A stretch of DNA of 64,000 bases from Pollenia angustigena. Taxonomy: Eukaryota > Arthropoda > Insecta > Diptera > Polleniidae. Below are positions 22,666 to 34,700 of the stretch, piece by piece (position 1 is the stretch's first letter; every line of letters begins with the position of its first letter). The notes beneath the pieces are model-generated. The model did not search any database. It saw only the letters and a list, made by a program, of their open reading frames with translations, and was not told the DNA's origin. Location of the stretch: positions 16,826,945 to 16,890,944 of the forward strand of contig OV884059.1 of the NCBI GenBank assembly GCA_930367215.1. Direction: 5' to 3'. The position numbers were made by a program, and so were the translations under genes.

Positions 22666-23998
22666 ATGGAAATTATCGCAGCCATTACATGTGCAGAAAT
22701 GATGGTAAATCAATTTTTGGATTCATCCTCGTCATCTGACGAGGAAGAAATGTGCAATATATTTAAACGTAGAGGTCAGTCGCGTGTCAAAGGATTTGTA
22801 GAGAATGTCGTCCATGCATATTCCGAGACAAGTGTAAGCAAAAAAGCATCTAAGTATATTGATATACATACAGTATAATTAAAATAAAAATTTCATTTAT
22901 TTAAAAAAATTTAGTTTAAAAAGAAATTTCGCATAAGCCGAGAAAGTGCCACAGAACTTATGGAAAAGTATTTCCAATCCTGTTCAAAAAGAACGTACAA
23001 AGGAGGAAGACTACAGACAAGTGTTGAAACACAGATTTTGTGTTTTTTATGGTAAGCTTAAGAAAATCTAATGCAACAAAAAAAATTAATTATTTAATTT
23101 AAGGTTTAGTGGAAACAAGACAACTTTTCGGGAAGTTGCCAACATTTTTGATTTGTCATTGTCAAATGTCCACAGATGCTTCAAAAACGTCTTAAATTTT
23201 CTAGTGGATGATATGGCGCCAGAGGTAATTAAATTCCCTCGATCAGAAGAAGAGAAGGAAAAAGTTGCACAGGATTTTGAAAAGGTTAGATGATATAATA
23301 ATATGTTTACATACTTTTACTTCATAGTCAGAGTGTTTTAGGTTTCAGGGATTCCCAATATTTTAGGATGCATTGATGGCAGCTATATAAATATTAGGAC
23401 ACCAGCACACAAAATTCGTTCTACATACGCAAACAGACACGATGGAGTGTCAATAACTCTCCAGGGTGTTTGTGATTCAAACTTAAAATTCTTGGACGTA
23501 TTTACTGGTATTCCCGGCAAAATTGACGATGCACGTGTGTTAAAACTTTCATTCATTGGGAAAGAATTATCTTATTTATGTTCTCCCAAATATTATTTGC
23601 TTGGCGACTCGGCATATCCTCTAAGGGAATACCTTTTGACGCCATATAGAGATAATGGAAACTTGAGCGATTCACAAAATAATTTCAACAAAAATTTTTG
23701 CCGAACGCGAGTCAAAATTGAACAAGCATTTGGTGTACTTAAATGCCGTTTCCGTCAATTAATGCGCATGGACTTCCATAATGTGGAAACAATGGCGAAA
23801 TTTGTTGTTGCGTGCTGTGTCCTTCACAATATTTGTATTGTGCGAAATGAAAGCCTACCAGAAGAAGTTCATGATACTGAACTTGGCAATAATAATGACC
23901 ATCCAGTGGAAAGCGATAGAAAAGAAATCCTGCAAACACAATTAGGCCAAATCAAAAGGGATGAAATAAAAAACATTTTGTTCAGGTCTTCAAATTAA
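22666..23998 (+). CDS. PIF/Harbinger DDE nuclease (pair A), catalytic triad intact
   Basis: Exons 22,666-22,833, 22,915-23,051, 23,104-23,284 and 23,342-23,998, joined through GT/AG introns of 52-81 bp with matching phases, give 380 aa. Exon 1 is acidic with a Ser/Asp/Glu run. Exons 2 and 3 hold the helix-turn-helix-like HARBI1 N-terminus. Exon 4 holds the nuclease: GCIDGSYI (D174), LLGDSAYPL (D251) and KIEQAFGVLK (E289). All three acidic residues of the HARBI1-type DDE_Tnp_4 nuclease are present and no frame is broken, so it may be a recent or active transposase. It faces a Myb/SANT gene 0.5 kb away, the usual two-gene Harbinger layout. TIRs were not found. The donor of intron 3 (AAG|GTTAGA) is weak. 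Nuclease and Myb proteins of this superfamily act together in the nucleus to bind and cut the element ends. Confidence 0.87.
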
Positions 23999-24035
23999 TG
24001 TTATTATATTGAAATACATACATATATTAATAGAA

Positions 24036-24041
24036 AATAAA
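24036..24041 (+). terminator. Polyadenylation signal of nuclease A
   Basis: AATAAA 38 bp after the stop codon. Confidence 0.5.
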
Positions 24042-24139
24042 TTATTTTAAAATAAAAATTAACAATTTATATTTCTTATTTATACCTATTATAGTTTATT
24101 AAAAAGGTTAAATAAAATAATTTAAAATAATTAAATTGT

Positions 24140-24245
24140 TATATAGTTTGTTGAGCTTGAGGTTTCCTTTTTTATATAAAAAATTTTTAATATAAAAAAG
24201 AAAACCTCGTGCTCAATAAATTACACAACAATTTAATACAAAGGA
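24140..24245. repeat. Palindrome between the two genes of pair A
   Basis: GAGCTTGAGGTTTCCTTTTT is repeated inverted as AAAAAGAAAACCTCGTGCTC (about 24,152-24,215). It resembles the internal palindrome of the dispersed repeat at 7590-7705. Confidence 0.6.
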
Positions 24246-24294
24246 AAGGTTGAATAAAATAAAATGTAATGTGTTGTTTTGTTTTTGTTTTTAA

Positions 24295-24350
24295 TGTAAT
24301 TTGAACGGACGAGTAAGGCGCGCGTGTTCTATAAACCACACATAAATATA
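24295..24350 (+). repeat. Short repeat shared with 15,345-15,410
   Basis: TTGAACGGACGAGTAAGGCG followed by GTGTTCTATAAACCACACAT, nearly identical to the copy in the retrotransposon leader. Confidence 0.6.
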
Positions 24351-24509
24351 ATATAATTAAAATAAAGTTTTAATAAGTATTATGAATTATCATTACTTGT
24401 TGGCAATTATTGCCATTTGATTTATATTTCAATATTTTTACTTTGTTGAAATTAAGAAACGTAAAAAATTAAAATATATCAGGGGCAGTCTAATATTTTG
24501 TATTGAAAT

Positions 24510-25436
24510 CTAAGACAATTTCTCAAGAATTTGCTTAAGAACGTTTTGCATGTTCCTAACCACTTCAATCTTCTCTCTGTGGCGTCTCTCTCTAGCTTCT
24601 TCTTTTTTCTTAGCTATTTCTAATAAGGTGTTATTAACATTAACATTAAGCTTTTTTCTTTTTTTTCTATTTGGGATTGCATTTCCTACATTTTCTTTTT
24701 TTATTTTTTTTTGGCTGCTGATTTGAATCTCTGGTTCTATGGAATCATCGAGCGAACATATTTCATTTAATTCTTCTTCAAATTCCACTGCTTTACGTTT
24801 TGCTCCCGATCTGCTATTTTTTTCTATATCCAGCTTCTTCCTTTTTAAAACCGTTTTATATCTTTCCTCACACTGCTTAGGCGACATATTAGGTATTTCT
24901 TTGGAAATATGTATCCACATTTCTTTCTTATTTTTGAACTTATTCATCGGGCCAATATCTGCTAGACATATGCGGTATAAGTCCAACAATTTCTTCGTGT
25001 CTCCATCTGTCCAATCTAGAAACAGAAAAAAAAACTCTGTTTAGGGTGCACAAAGCAAACAGTTTTTGTTATTACACATGAGGCAATTGTTGTAATGACT
25101 ATTTTCATAACGCAGACGATTGGCAGAAAGAGCAACAAAGCTGCAAACGAGCCAACGGTAAAAGCAACATGCCTTGAGTTATTTTCGGCTGCAAACAAAG
25201 TGGATGCTTAAGATGACAGCGCAATAGCAAACATGTCCATTTTTGTATACATACATACATATGTACATAAAATCCGCGAGAGTTCACATCGTGGGCACAG
25301 TTGATTATTATTCTTCGAGTATTTTCGCCATAAGCGCAAGTTCACCTTAAGCCCCCAAAATTTTTGCAAACGTTATTATGTCTAATTTGTACTTACAATG
25401 AACGGTTTTCGAGAAAATTGAAATTTCGTCATTCAT
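24510..25436 (-). CDS. Myb/SANT-like DNA-binding protein (pair A)
   Basis: Exon 1 25,436-25,397 (ATG, 13 codons plus one base) and exon 2 25,015-24,510, with phase-1 GT/AG junction, give 181 aa. Residues about 15-70 form a Myb/SANT-like domain: WTDGDTKKLLDLY, GPMNKFKNKKEMW, then SPKQCEERYKTVLKRKK. A basic, nuclear-localisation-like middle follows, and a C-terminal helix KKKEEARERRHREKIEVV..MQNVLKQIL, probably a coiled coil. The same domain order and the same phase-1 junction before the Trp occur in pair B. In Harbinger elements this second ORF binds the termini and brings the nuclease into the nucleus; that role is inferred by family. The first exon is short and is the least certain part. Confidence 0.8.
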
Positions 25437-25626
25437 TTTGTTCTTAAAGAAATCAATAAACAAATTTTGGTTTATGTATTTTTTTTTATATTTCGAGGAA
25501 CAAACTTTTTGACTTGTTATGTATTTTTTTTTTTTTAATTTGAAGAACAAACTTTTTGTCAGCTGTTGAAAACAGGGCAATCCAATTTTGTGTTTTGTTC
25601 TCGTCAAATAACAAATTGCATTATTA

Positions 25627-26110
25627 CAGGGTTGGCAAGACATTTTATACATGCACCTTTTAACAAGGTGGTATTTTTTTGTAGAAAAGAAAACACCATA
25701 ATGGCATAAGGCATTGAACTTTTCGCCCGTATGAATTAACAGTGTTGATGGTGCCCCGTAAAATATGTACATATGTAGGTGACGCAAAAATTTTTAAATT
25801 CGGAAAAGTTGGCAAAAATGGCAAAATTAGGGAAAATTTTTTATATTTCAAACAAGGCAATAAATTGATTGATTAAAAGTACCTAAAACTAAAAGGAGTG
25901 TCAAAAATTTGTTAAAAATTGCTAAATTAGCGGAATTTTAAAAAAAAAATTGGTAACAGCGGTATGATAGAAAAGCCTAATTTTTATTAAAAATCTAAAA
26001 AGCTTTTAAGAACCAGAAAACTTACAGTAGAAAATCGCTTCTATCGTAAACATGGCTAAAATCCCGAACAATTTCAAAATTTGAAACAACCCCTTAAATA
26101 AATTTAAAAT
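25627..26110. repeat. hAT-like sequence related to 44,920-45,180
   Basis: CAGGGTTGGCAAGAC at 25,627 looks like a hAT end. The following 450 bp (ATTGAACTTTTCGCC, GGTAACAGCGGTATGATAG and others) align by eye with the inside of the hAT element at 44,479-46,146. The right end is not found. Confidence 0.5.
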
Positions 26111-26701
26111 CGGTAAAATATCAATGAAAGTGAGAAAATGAAAAACAACGAATTGAAGATAAGACAAGCCCTCAGAGATTTTACCTAGTTCATTGAAGAA
26201 TTGTATACCTTGTAATTTTTTTTCTCCGACTTAGTAGTCTTGGAAAATGACACTTAGATGATGTGCCACTGGCTTCAGTTTTAGCATTCTTACGGATTTA
26301 ACAAAAATCTAGTCGTTAGAATTAGTTGCCCCCAATTTCATCCTTTACTTATAAGATATTGATGAATTACCAGGGGGGGGGGGGGGTCTACTCTCTATAA
26401 ATACGGGAAAACAAATTTTTGTGGTTGATTTTTAAGGACGATAAGATGTCCACCGATTTTAATGAAACATACGTACATACATCGTTTTAAAGGAATGTGT
26501 GTGTAGATATGCATTATATATTTTTATTCTAAATTTTTTGAATTAAAGTGTTTGAAAAGCGTTTTAATTTATCTTACAGACATTCGTACAAAGTTAGGTG
26601 AATAGTGCATTTTTGCCTTTCTCTTAAAATGGGTACGTTTTTGTTGTATCACGCACAGGTTTTCTCGAAAGTAAATGTCGAGTGGTTGAATTTCGGACAT
26701 C
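26111..26701. other. AT-rich stretch, probably intronic or intergenic
   Basis: No gene or repeat recognised apart from a run of 14 G at 26,373-26,386. Confidence 0.4.
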
Positions 26702-26721
26702 GGGCGATTCTAGTAGATATA

Positions 26722-26927
26722 CAGCGGTGTTCTTGAAATCGAAAACGCAAGATCTTTAAACTTTGGTTTTTAATAAGATTTCTGTAATAAATGAATTCCA
26801 TTACAAATATTTTACGAATATTTCTCTATTAAACCGAATTTCATAACAAAAATTATAAAAATTTGAATAAAAGTGTATTAAAAACAACTTCCAAATTCTT
26901 GCGTTTTCGATTTCCAGAACACCCCTG
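26722..26927. mobile_element. hAT-like MITE with CAGSGGTGTTCT ends
   Basis: 206 bp with about 30-bp inverted ends (CAGCGGTGTTCTTGAAATCG and the inverse ending AGAACACCCCTG). It lies in a GATA microsatellite, so the target duplication is ambiguous. Confidence 0.75.
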
Positions 26928-27116
26928 ATAGATAGATATCTTGAAATACGAAAACACACAGTCGCCTTTTTAACTTAAAGGGCCAAATAAAGTACACAAG
27001 CGGGGGTTAATTAAACAAATGAAGCATGTTTGTTCGAAAATTAAAAATTTATTAAAATTTGTAATTAAGATATAAATTTTAATTTTCATCCAATTAAAAT
27101 TTATTTTTTATAAATA

Positions 27117-27707
27117 CATATCGTCACCTAAAAGACGAAATAACCTATTTGCAGTTTTCAGAAGTTAACAGGAGAGGGAAAAAACGTTATAAAATTGGAA
27201 CTATTAACGATATTGAAACGAAAATTACACATTTTGATTACAATGAAACCAGTAATATATATCGGTTGAGAAAATTTTGTTTTTCTAATCACAGCTTATG
27301 TTATGACACTTAGGTTTTTTGGAATTGTAAAAATCTGAAACCAAATAACCTATCTGCAGTACTAATTAGTATGAATAAATAAAAATTTCTTTATACACAT
27401 GAATATTATATACATTAATAATTACAGTATTAGTTTCTTTTACTGGTTTAAGCAAAAACAAGTACTTAATGTATGTTTAAATTACACTATGCAACAAAAT
27501 TAAACTTTTATCGTGATTTTTGATGATTTATTTTTCTCTTTTTTTGTGCGTAACGGTCCTTTAGGTACAAAAACTTTGTAATTTGTAATATTACATGTTC
27601 AAAATTTTGCACACATATGCGTTATGATATAGGGAATAAAAATCCATAAAAAACTAAATTTTGAAATTTTTGCAGATAGGTTATTAGGTCTTTAAGATGA
27701 CGATATG
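27117..27707. mobile_element. TIR element with CATATCGTCAYCT ends
   Basis: Inverted ends of about 38 bp, beginning CATATCGTCACCTAAAAGAC and including ATAACCTATTTGCAG. It ends 53 bp before the fumarase exon. TA next to the ends would fit a mariner/Tc1-like insertion, but this is not decisive. Confidence 0.65.
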
Positions 27708-27760
27708 TATGTATGTTCCTAAATTTGTAATGTTGCATTTGTATTTAAATTTAATTACAG

Positions 27761-28886
27761 GTTATTAGCAATCGTGCCATTGAATTGTTAGGTGGTAAAT
27801 TGGGCTCAAAAGATCCGGTTCATCCTAACGATCATGTTAACAAATCTCAAAGTTCCAATGACACCTTCCCCACTGCCATTCATATTTCTGTTGCATTGGA
27901 ATTAAATAACAATCTTAAGCCAGGCATTAAGATTTTGCGTGATGCTTTAAAAGCCAAATCAGATGAATTTAAAAATATCATTAAGATTGGTCGCACACAC
28001 ACTATGGATGCCGTACCCTTGACTTTGGGCCAGGAATTCAGTGGTTATACACAACAAATGTCTTATGCATTGGATCGTATTGATGCCTGTTTGCCACGTG
28101 TTTATGAATTGGCTTTGGGTGGTACTGCTGTAGGAACTGGTCTTAATACCCGCATTGGTTTTGCTGAAAAGTGTGCTGCTAAAATCGCTCAATTGACGGG
28201 ACTGCCATTTGTTACTGCCCCTAACAAGTTTGAAGCTTTAGCTGGACGTGATGCCATGGTAGAAGTTCATGGTGTTTTGAATACAATTGCTGTTAGTTTA
28301 ATGAAGATCGCCAATGATATTCGTTTCTTGGGTTCTGGTCCTAGATGTGGTTTGGGTGAACTTATGTTGCCAGAAAATGAGCCTGGTAGCTCAATTATGC
28401 CTGGCAAAGTAAATCCTACACAATGCGAATCCATGACCATGGTTGCTGCTCAAGTTATGGGGAATCAAGTTGCTGTTACTATTGGTGGATCTAATGGTCA
28501 TTTTGAGTTGAATGTTTTTAAACCTTTGGTAGTTTCTAATGTTTTGCGTTCTATCCGATTATTGTGTAAGTAACAACATTTTTTTTACAAAATTACTTAT
28601 ACAAATTTATTAAAATATTCTAGCTGATGGCAGCCGTACCTTTACTGCAAATTGCGTACAAGGCATTCAAGCCAATACCGAACGTATTAATAAAATCATG
28701 AATGAGTCCCTTATGTTGGTAACTGCTTTAAATCCTCATATTGGATACGATAAGTCCGCTAAAATCGCCAAGACTGCCCACAAGAATGGTACCACATTAA
28801 AAGAAGAAGCAATTAAATTGGGTTACCTTACTGAGGAACAATTCAGCCAATGGGTCAGACCTCAAGACATGTTGGGACCTAAGTAA
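27761..28886 (+). CDS. Fum1: Fumarate hydratase (class II fumarase), last two exons
   Basis: Exons 27,761-28,565 and 28,624-28,886 (58-bp intron, TTGT|GTAAGT and TTCTAG|CT) encode 355 aa to the stop, against roughly 460-500 aa for the whole enzyme. Fumarase interconverts fumarate and malate in the mitochondrial TCA cycle and in the cytosol. Visible signatures are SSNDTFPTA (substrate site), [16 protein letters not shown], and [11 protein letters not shown], the aspartase/fumarase family signature carrying the mobile SS loop with the catalytic Ser; the C-terminal domain ends [12 protein letters not shown]. The exon starts at [12 protein letters not shown] after TTAATTACAG, so at least one upstream exon with the N-terminus and any mitochondrial presequence is missing; I found none in the preceding 27 kb. 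Frame and conserved residues are intact, so it is either a gene with a very long intron or a captured fragment. Confidence 0.93.
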
Positions 28887-29183
28887 ATTAAGTTTTAAAA
28901 GTGTTGTACAAATAATTTATTTCTATCCATGTTTATGTTGGAAATTTTTGCAAAATATAACAATTCGATAAAAAACTACATGTATAATTATTTTGTTGGG
29001 TCCTAAAAAATGAATAAGAGTTTAGAATTGTAAACAAAAATACGATAATCTCTAGAACTCATCTATTCCTATATGGTCCGATTTATGTACCACTACTATT
29101 TTCCGATAAAGGACATTTTGGAACACCATTTCTATACGATGTGTTATGTATACCATTAGAGTGGTCCAAGTTTGTATGGCCAT
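28887..29183. other. Region downstream of fumarase
   Basis: Probable 3' UTR and flank, AT-rich. I see no clear AATAAA close to the stop. Confidence 0.4.
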
Positions 29184-29331
29184 TTGTCATAAATTCTTGT
29201 AAACCGATAACAATAGTATATAAAAAAATGTTACCCCTTCTAGAAATAACTTAATAGCAAATGTGTTTCTTTCTATTAGTAAAAGACGTTTAAAGCGTCT
29301 AAATGTTGCACCCGTCAGAATAGAATTGCCC
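29184..29331. repeat. Element right end shared with 58,365-58,507
   Basis: About 145 bp, close to 90% identical by eye to the right end of the GGGCGATTCTA element at 57,923-58,507, ending TAGAATTGCCC. A candidate left end, GGGCGATTCTAG, is at 26,702, on the other side of the fumarase exons. Confidence 0.6.
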
Positions 29332-29429
29332 ATGAGCTAAATTTCAGTTATGTATTTTATAGCTTTTTTGTAATAGTTCTATTCCTTCAAAAAAGCTTTA
29401 TAAAATACATAACCGAAATTTAGCTCATA
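29332..29429. repeat. 98-bp hairpin MITE
   Basis: ATGAGCTAAATTTCAGTTAT is repeated inverted at the right end, and the match runs almost to the centre (GCTTTTTTG/CAAAAAAGC), giving an approximately 38-bp stem. Confidence 0.85.
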
Positions 29430-30071
29430 GAATAAATTCGAAAAATGTTGAATATAATATAAAGTAACCTTCGGAAGGAAATAATTCCCATTTTCTATTT
29501 GTTTTTATCAAATTTTTTTATTTTTTTTTTTTTTTGTTAAGTTTTATCCCAGATGATAAATAAATCATAATGTAGATACAATTATATTTTCAAAAAGGAT
29601 TCAGAACTTAAAATCGGCCAAGTAATAATTTCCCAGACCACTTACGTGCCAGTTGACAGAGAAATTCAGAGAAATTTCTGCAATTTAATTTTTATTCAAG
29701 AGCCAAAATTGTGAGATATGGAAAAACGTTTTATTTTGATGGCGTAAACCTGCCCTCAGGTGGTGTCAAAACGGACTAAATTTTTGGGGTGTCCAAGGTG
29801 AATTTATTTTCGAAATTTTGAATTTGTCAAAAAATTGATAATGAAATCTTCATATTTTGATGAAAGTTGACTAAATTATTTTCTGTAATTCGTATTTAAT
29901 ATGCACTTGGGGCCAAAATTGTATTGATTTTTGATAAATAAATTACCCGATACTTTTTTAACAATAAAAACGCAGTTTCATATAAATATCTGATATAAAC
30001 AGAAAAAATACAGATTTACTGCTGCGTGATTTATAAGTCAGACAGTCAGTCAAGTAACGTAACAATTGTAT

Positions 30072-30337
30072 ATATGAGTAGGTGAGTTGCAAAACTCGTT
30101 CGTTACAAAATTAAAAATACAAGATGACAATTTATTCAAACTGTTCCTTTAGAGCTTTATGAGAAGAAATGTACTAATTGTATCAACGCATGACCTCTTC
30201 CATGTTATTCCAAGAACATGGTTTAATACAATTAGTATTTTTCTTCTCGCAAAGCGCCAAATGAACTGTTGGAATAAATTGTCTTCTTGTATTTTAAATT
30301 TTGTAACGAACGAGTTTTGCAACTCACCTACTCATAT
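30072..30337. repeat. 266-bp long hairpin (foldback MITE)
   Basis: ATATGAGTAGGTGAGTTGCA to TGCAACTCACCTACTCATAT; the two arms of about 125 bp match almost throughout, with small bulges. The open frame across it is a by-product of the palindrome. Confidence 0.85.
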
Positions 30338-31796
30338 TAATAATGCATACTTACACATTAATCTCTACCAAAAAGAAAACTAGATTTTATAACTTTTCTT
30401 TAGTTTTTTTTTTTATTTTTTAATTAATCTTATATTTGTTTAATTACATACTAAAATTTAATCAAATATTAGATAGGTGGTTAGATAGATTGTTGCAAAA
30501 AAGAACAAGCCAAAATTATCATAGCATAAGTAAAACATAATATTGTTTTATCAAAAAAAAAAAAAAAAAATAAAAAAAATTTTATAATTTTGCATAGAAT
30601 AATTTTTACTTGCTTTTTCTTCATTGTGTTGGAAAATTAAGACAAACAATACAAATTTTAAACAGAGCTTTTTTCCACCATTATATCAAATGTATTTTAC
30701 TGAAAAGACATTTCATTATTTGTTACAAGCAAAAAATAGTTAACACAAGGATATTCTTTTGCAGTTTTCACCCCTTAGACAAGTGCAACTTATGGGTCGA
30801 TTATGGATGACAACACAACTAAAGTTGTGTTGCTAGCAGCCGTAATCAGGGAAAGCCGCTGATGTTAATATATAAAAAATTTTATTTTTTAACATTAGCG
30901 GCATTGCCTGATTTTAAGCAACTGATCTTTGGTTGCTTTTTGTAATAGGCCCATTAGAGTTTATCTTTTGAAATTATTAATCGAAAAATAAACGGTTTTG
31001 ACGGGACAAAATTGTATAAAAGAAACTCAAAACCGTATAGTTATTCGATAGGCAAAAGAAAATTTTATTTCATAATATTTTACTTACTAATTTAGTTGTA
31101 ACATTTGTTTTTCAAAAAAAGAAATAAATTTATTACCAATGTTTTACAAATAATGAGTAGTATACAATACATATTTCAAAAAATAGTAAAAAAAACTATT
31201 TGTTATAGGTATTCATTTTTCCAAATCGTTTAAAATTTTAGAATTTAATTTAGAAAATAGTTACTCTTGTTCAGTTTTTAAAGTAATTAATTAATTATTA
31301 TTTAGAGAGATGTGTATGTTAACAATCATCCTCATTATCTTCATCAAAAATTTAGGACTTAAATTACTTTTTGTTTGTTTTTTTATTCATTGCATTTATA
31401 TTTTTTTAACTTTTTCACAGCAAAGTACTGTACTTGAAACAATTGTAGTTTCATTTTAGTTTTGCAAAAAAATTATTTAATAATTATTAAGTTGGTTTAG
31501 AGTTGCTGTTACATTTAAGTTTAGTTTTTTTTTAATAATAAATAGACAGAGACACATTAATTTTTATTATAATAAAAGTGTAAGCATACTTCATTCTTTG
31601 TTTTTTATATTTATTTGATGCTTCGACTCTATTTAAGAAAAAAAAGATGTTAGTGGGGTGGTTGATTATGTATTGTTTAATTTCTTTTGTTTTTTTTTTT
31701 TTTAATTTCTTATTATTTGATACTGAAGCTCTCTACTACTTTTAAAAATTACTTTTTTAAAAAGATTTCAAGTTTTTAAAACGTTAGATAAATCAT
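30338..31796. other. Downstream flank of the Q/N/G-rich gene; small palindromes
   Basis: Includes two short palindromes (about 30,843-30,915 with TAATCAGGGAAAGCCGCTGATG, and 30,980-31,048 around AAACGGTTTTG). The part next to 31,796 is the probable 3' UTR of the minus-strand gene. No other gene seen. Confidence 0.4.
31610..31615 (-). terminator. Candidate polyadenylation signal of the Q/N/G-rich gene
   Basis: AATAAA on the minus strand about 180 nt after the stop at 31,797. Confidence 0.4.
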
Positions 31797-34700
31797 TTAA
31801 ACAGTTTTAGTTTGATTTGATTTTGCATCTTTTTTGCCGTCCTTTTTGGCTGTATTATTTGTTTGTTTGTCTTTTTCATCCTGTAAAAAGTTTTATTCAA
31901 AAGAAAATTAAAATAAAAATTAAACTCACTCATTTTTACTTATGCCCCTATTACGGTTTACAACTTAATTGAGTTGAAATAAAAACAAATGCTTGTGATG
32001 AGTTAAAAATTTAAATTTTTTTGTTGTTAACCGCACTAAAGGCGACCGTTCACGACATGTATTTGTCATCTGACATGTCAAATTTTCAAGTCACATGTAA
32101 TTGTTCATGTCTGTCAAAATACAAAGTAATACATAACTGAAAAATTTCAACTGAACTAGAGTTGAGTTGTTAATCGTAATAGGGGCATTAATTTTTTCTA
32201 AAAAAAAAAAAAAAAAAACAAGGACCGTAAAAATATATATAAAATATAGTATTGTGATTATTTGTTGAACTGTTTATGATTTGTAATCCAAATTTTAATA
32301 TTTTAATTAGGCTAAAGTTCATTAAATTCAATTTTTATTAAATTATTTTAATGAAGAAAGGAATGTTACAACATGACAAAATAAATTTAGGCTAATTAAA
32401 ATATCAAAATTTGGATTATATATTAAATATGTAATTTTATGGTTTGTGTAATGGTAAACTAAGTACCAGGTTAGTTCATTAGGGAGAGTTGTCATTATAA
32501 AACATTTGCGATACACATCTTTATTAAAAAAAAATACACACCTAATGCTAGTAACACATCTGGGATAAACGACGAATTTTATGCCGCCAATATGTGTCAT
32601 CAAAAATAAAAACGTATTGTGTCAGCTCATGATTGGTTTGACCTACCGAACATTTTTTAAAAAATGAAGTTAGGTATGGAATTTATATCTATATTTTGAA
32701 TACCCCTTTCTCAATCCAAAACCTGTTTCACGAAATTTTCTATGATTTCTGTGATCTGGAATACTTTGCATTACATTTTTTGAAGGGAAGTTAAAATGTT
32801 TAATTGCTTAAAATTACTATTCAAATACAAATCATCAAGATTAAAGTCCAACAACGCAGACTGAATATCCACCGCCTCATTGTCATAAAATTGATAAAAA
32901 CTTTTTTGCTCTGATAACAAAATTTCAACAGACTTTACTTAATTCGGCTATGCCAAATCTTATACGCCCTTCACCATGGTGTGATAACAACAGAAAGTTA
33001 TATAAATACCGTTCTTTAGATATAAATAAATCAACTTTGTGCCACGCCCACTTGTCTAATAACACCCACATGTTGTCGGATGTTGTGAATTGATAACCAA
33101 GATGATTGTACCTAACTAATTGGGCACTTTCTCTCGTCGTTCTCTAGATATATAGAAATCTATGTCTTTGTATGGAAAGTGCCACGCCCACTTGCAAAAT
33201 CTCGCCCAAATTTTGTGGGATTTTGTGTATTGATAACCAATATGCTTTTATCTTATTTGGAAATTTGGCTCTTTCCGTTTTCTGGATGTACGGAAATATA
33301 TGTCTTTGTATAGGAAGTGCCACGCCCACTTGTCCAATCCTGTCCACAATTTATATGATGTTGTGAATTGATAACCAAGCTGCTTGTACCAAATGTGGAA
33401 ACTTTGGCTCTTCCCGTTCTCCAGATATACAGTAATCTTTAATGTCTTTGTATGAGAAGTGCCAAGCTTACTTGTCCAATAGGACCATTGCAAGAAAGCT
33501 TTATTAATTGAATATATTCAAAATAAAATATCTTATATTTTTTTGAACTTTATTTTTAAGTTTAGCCTATCCCATTAAGAAACGGGGATGAGTTGGCGAA
33601 AAAAACAAGAGTTTTTGGAAAATATAATAATTATTATGTGGCCCTATGTTCCTTATAGGAACTACAGGATATAATATACATAATTATTTTATATAAATAA
33701 TAATTTTAGTTAGTGAAGCCGCCCGGCCGAAGTCCTGCTATGCAAAGAAGCTTTAGTTAGCGAACACCGACTTTTTTAATAAAATGTAATTTATTAGACT
33801 TTAACTGAAATAAACTACAATTTTCACTTAGTGCCCTTCCGTAAAATTTTTTAAGAACTGCATTTGAAACTAAAGTGTTAACCATTTTTAAATAATTAAA
33901 AAAAAATTTGAAATGATACCAACAGAGGCCCAAAACCCGAAAACTAGGTATGCGTTTCCGAGATTTTTTCCATTTTATATTTTCATATATACTTATTTTA
34001 ACGCTTGTGGACTATAATCTATTCCTAAATGAGATTTGAAATTTTTACCGCAAAACCTTTGAAAATATACAAGGACTATCTATATCTTACTCATTTTTAT
34101 TTATTAAAAAAACTGATTTTATTAAAAATAAAAAGAATGGAAAAATTTTTTTTCTAGTTTTGGTTATGCGTTTCTTGTAGGGAATATTCGACTAAATGAC
34201 TGTGACCGGCGCACACTGGTTCATATTTTGAGAAGGCGGCCAAAATTATTTTTTTTTATGTTCTCCGATCTTAAAATTTTTTTATTCATGTGAAAGTAAA
34301 TACTAGTGAACCTCGGGAGCCAAAAAATTTCAACCCTATTTCAACTATTTCATTGAGAACAGGGTGGTCCGAAATGGACTTTCTCAATATTTGGTTATAG
34401 TTTTGAATTTCTGAGTAAATTTTTGAAGTTGAAATGCTCATAACTTTTTTGTTTTTTAAGATTTTTAGACAGAATAAGTTTTGTGAATTAGTTTATTTTA
34501 TTAGCTACACGTGGTTTAAAGCATTAAACTCTGCGACCTCTAGAACTATTTAATTTTTTTTTTTTTTTTTAATATCAAAATTTCTTGGAAATTTCCTACT
34601 TTATAGAGCATAAGTCCTGCCCGTCAAAACGCGTCAAAAAAAAATCTATACTCTCTTGTAGTCCAGAATCTAACCTACATTTCTATACCCCATTGTACAC

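Noticed and set aside
25347..25787. 146-codon minus-strand open frame upstream of the pair A Myb gene
   Set aside because: Only its last part contains the short first exon of the Myb gene (25,436-25,397); the rest has no conserved pattern and covers hAT-like repeat sequence.
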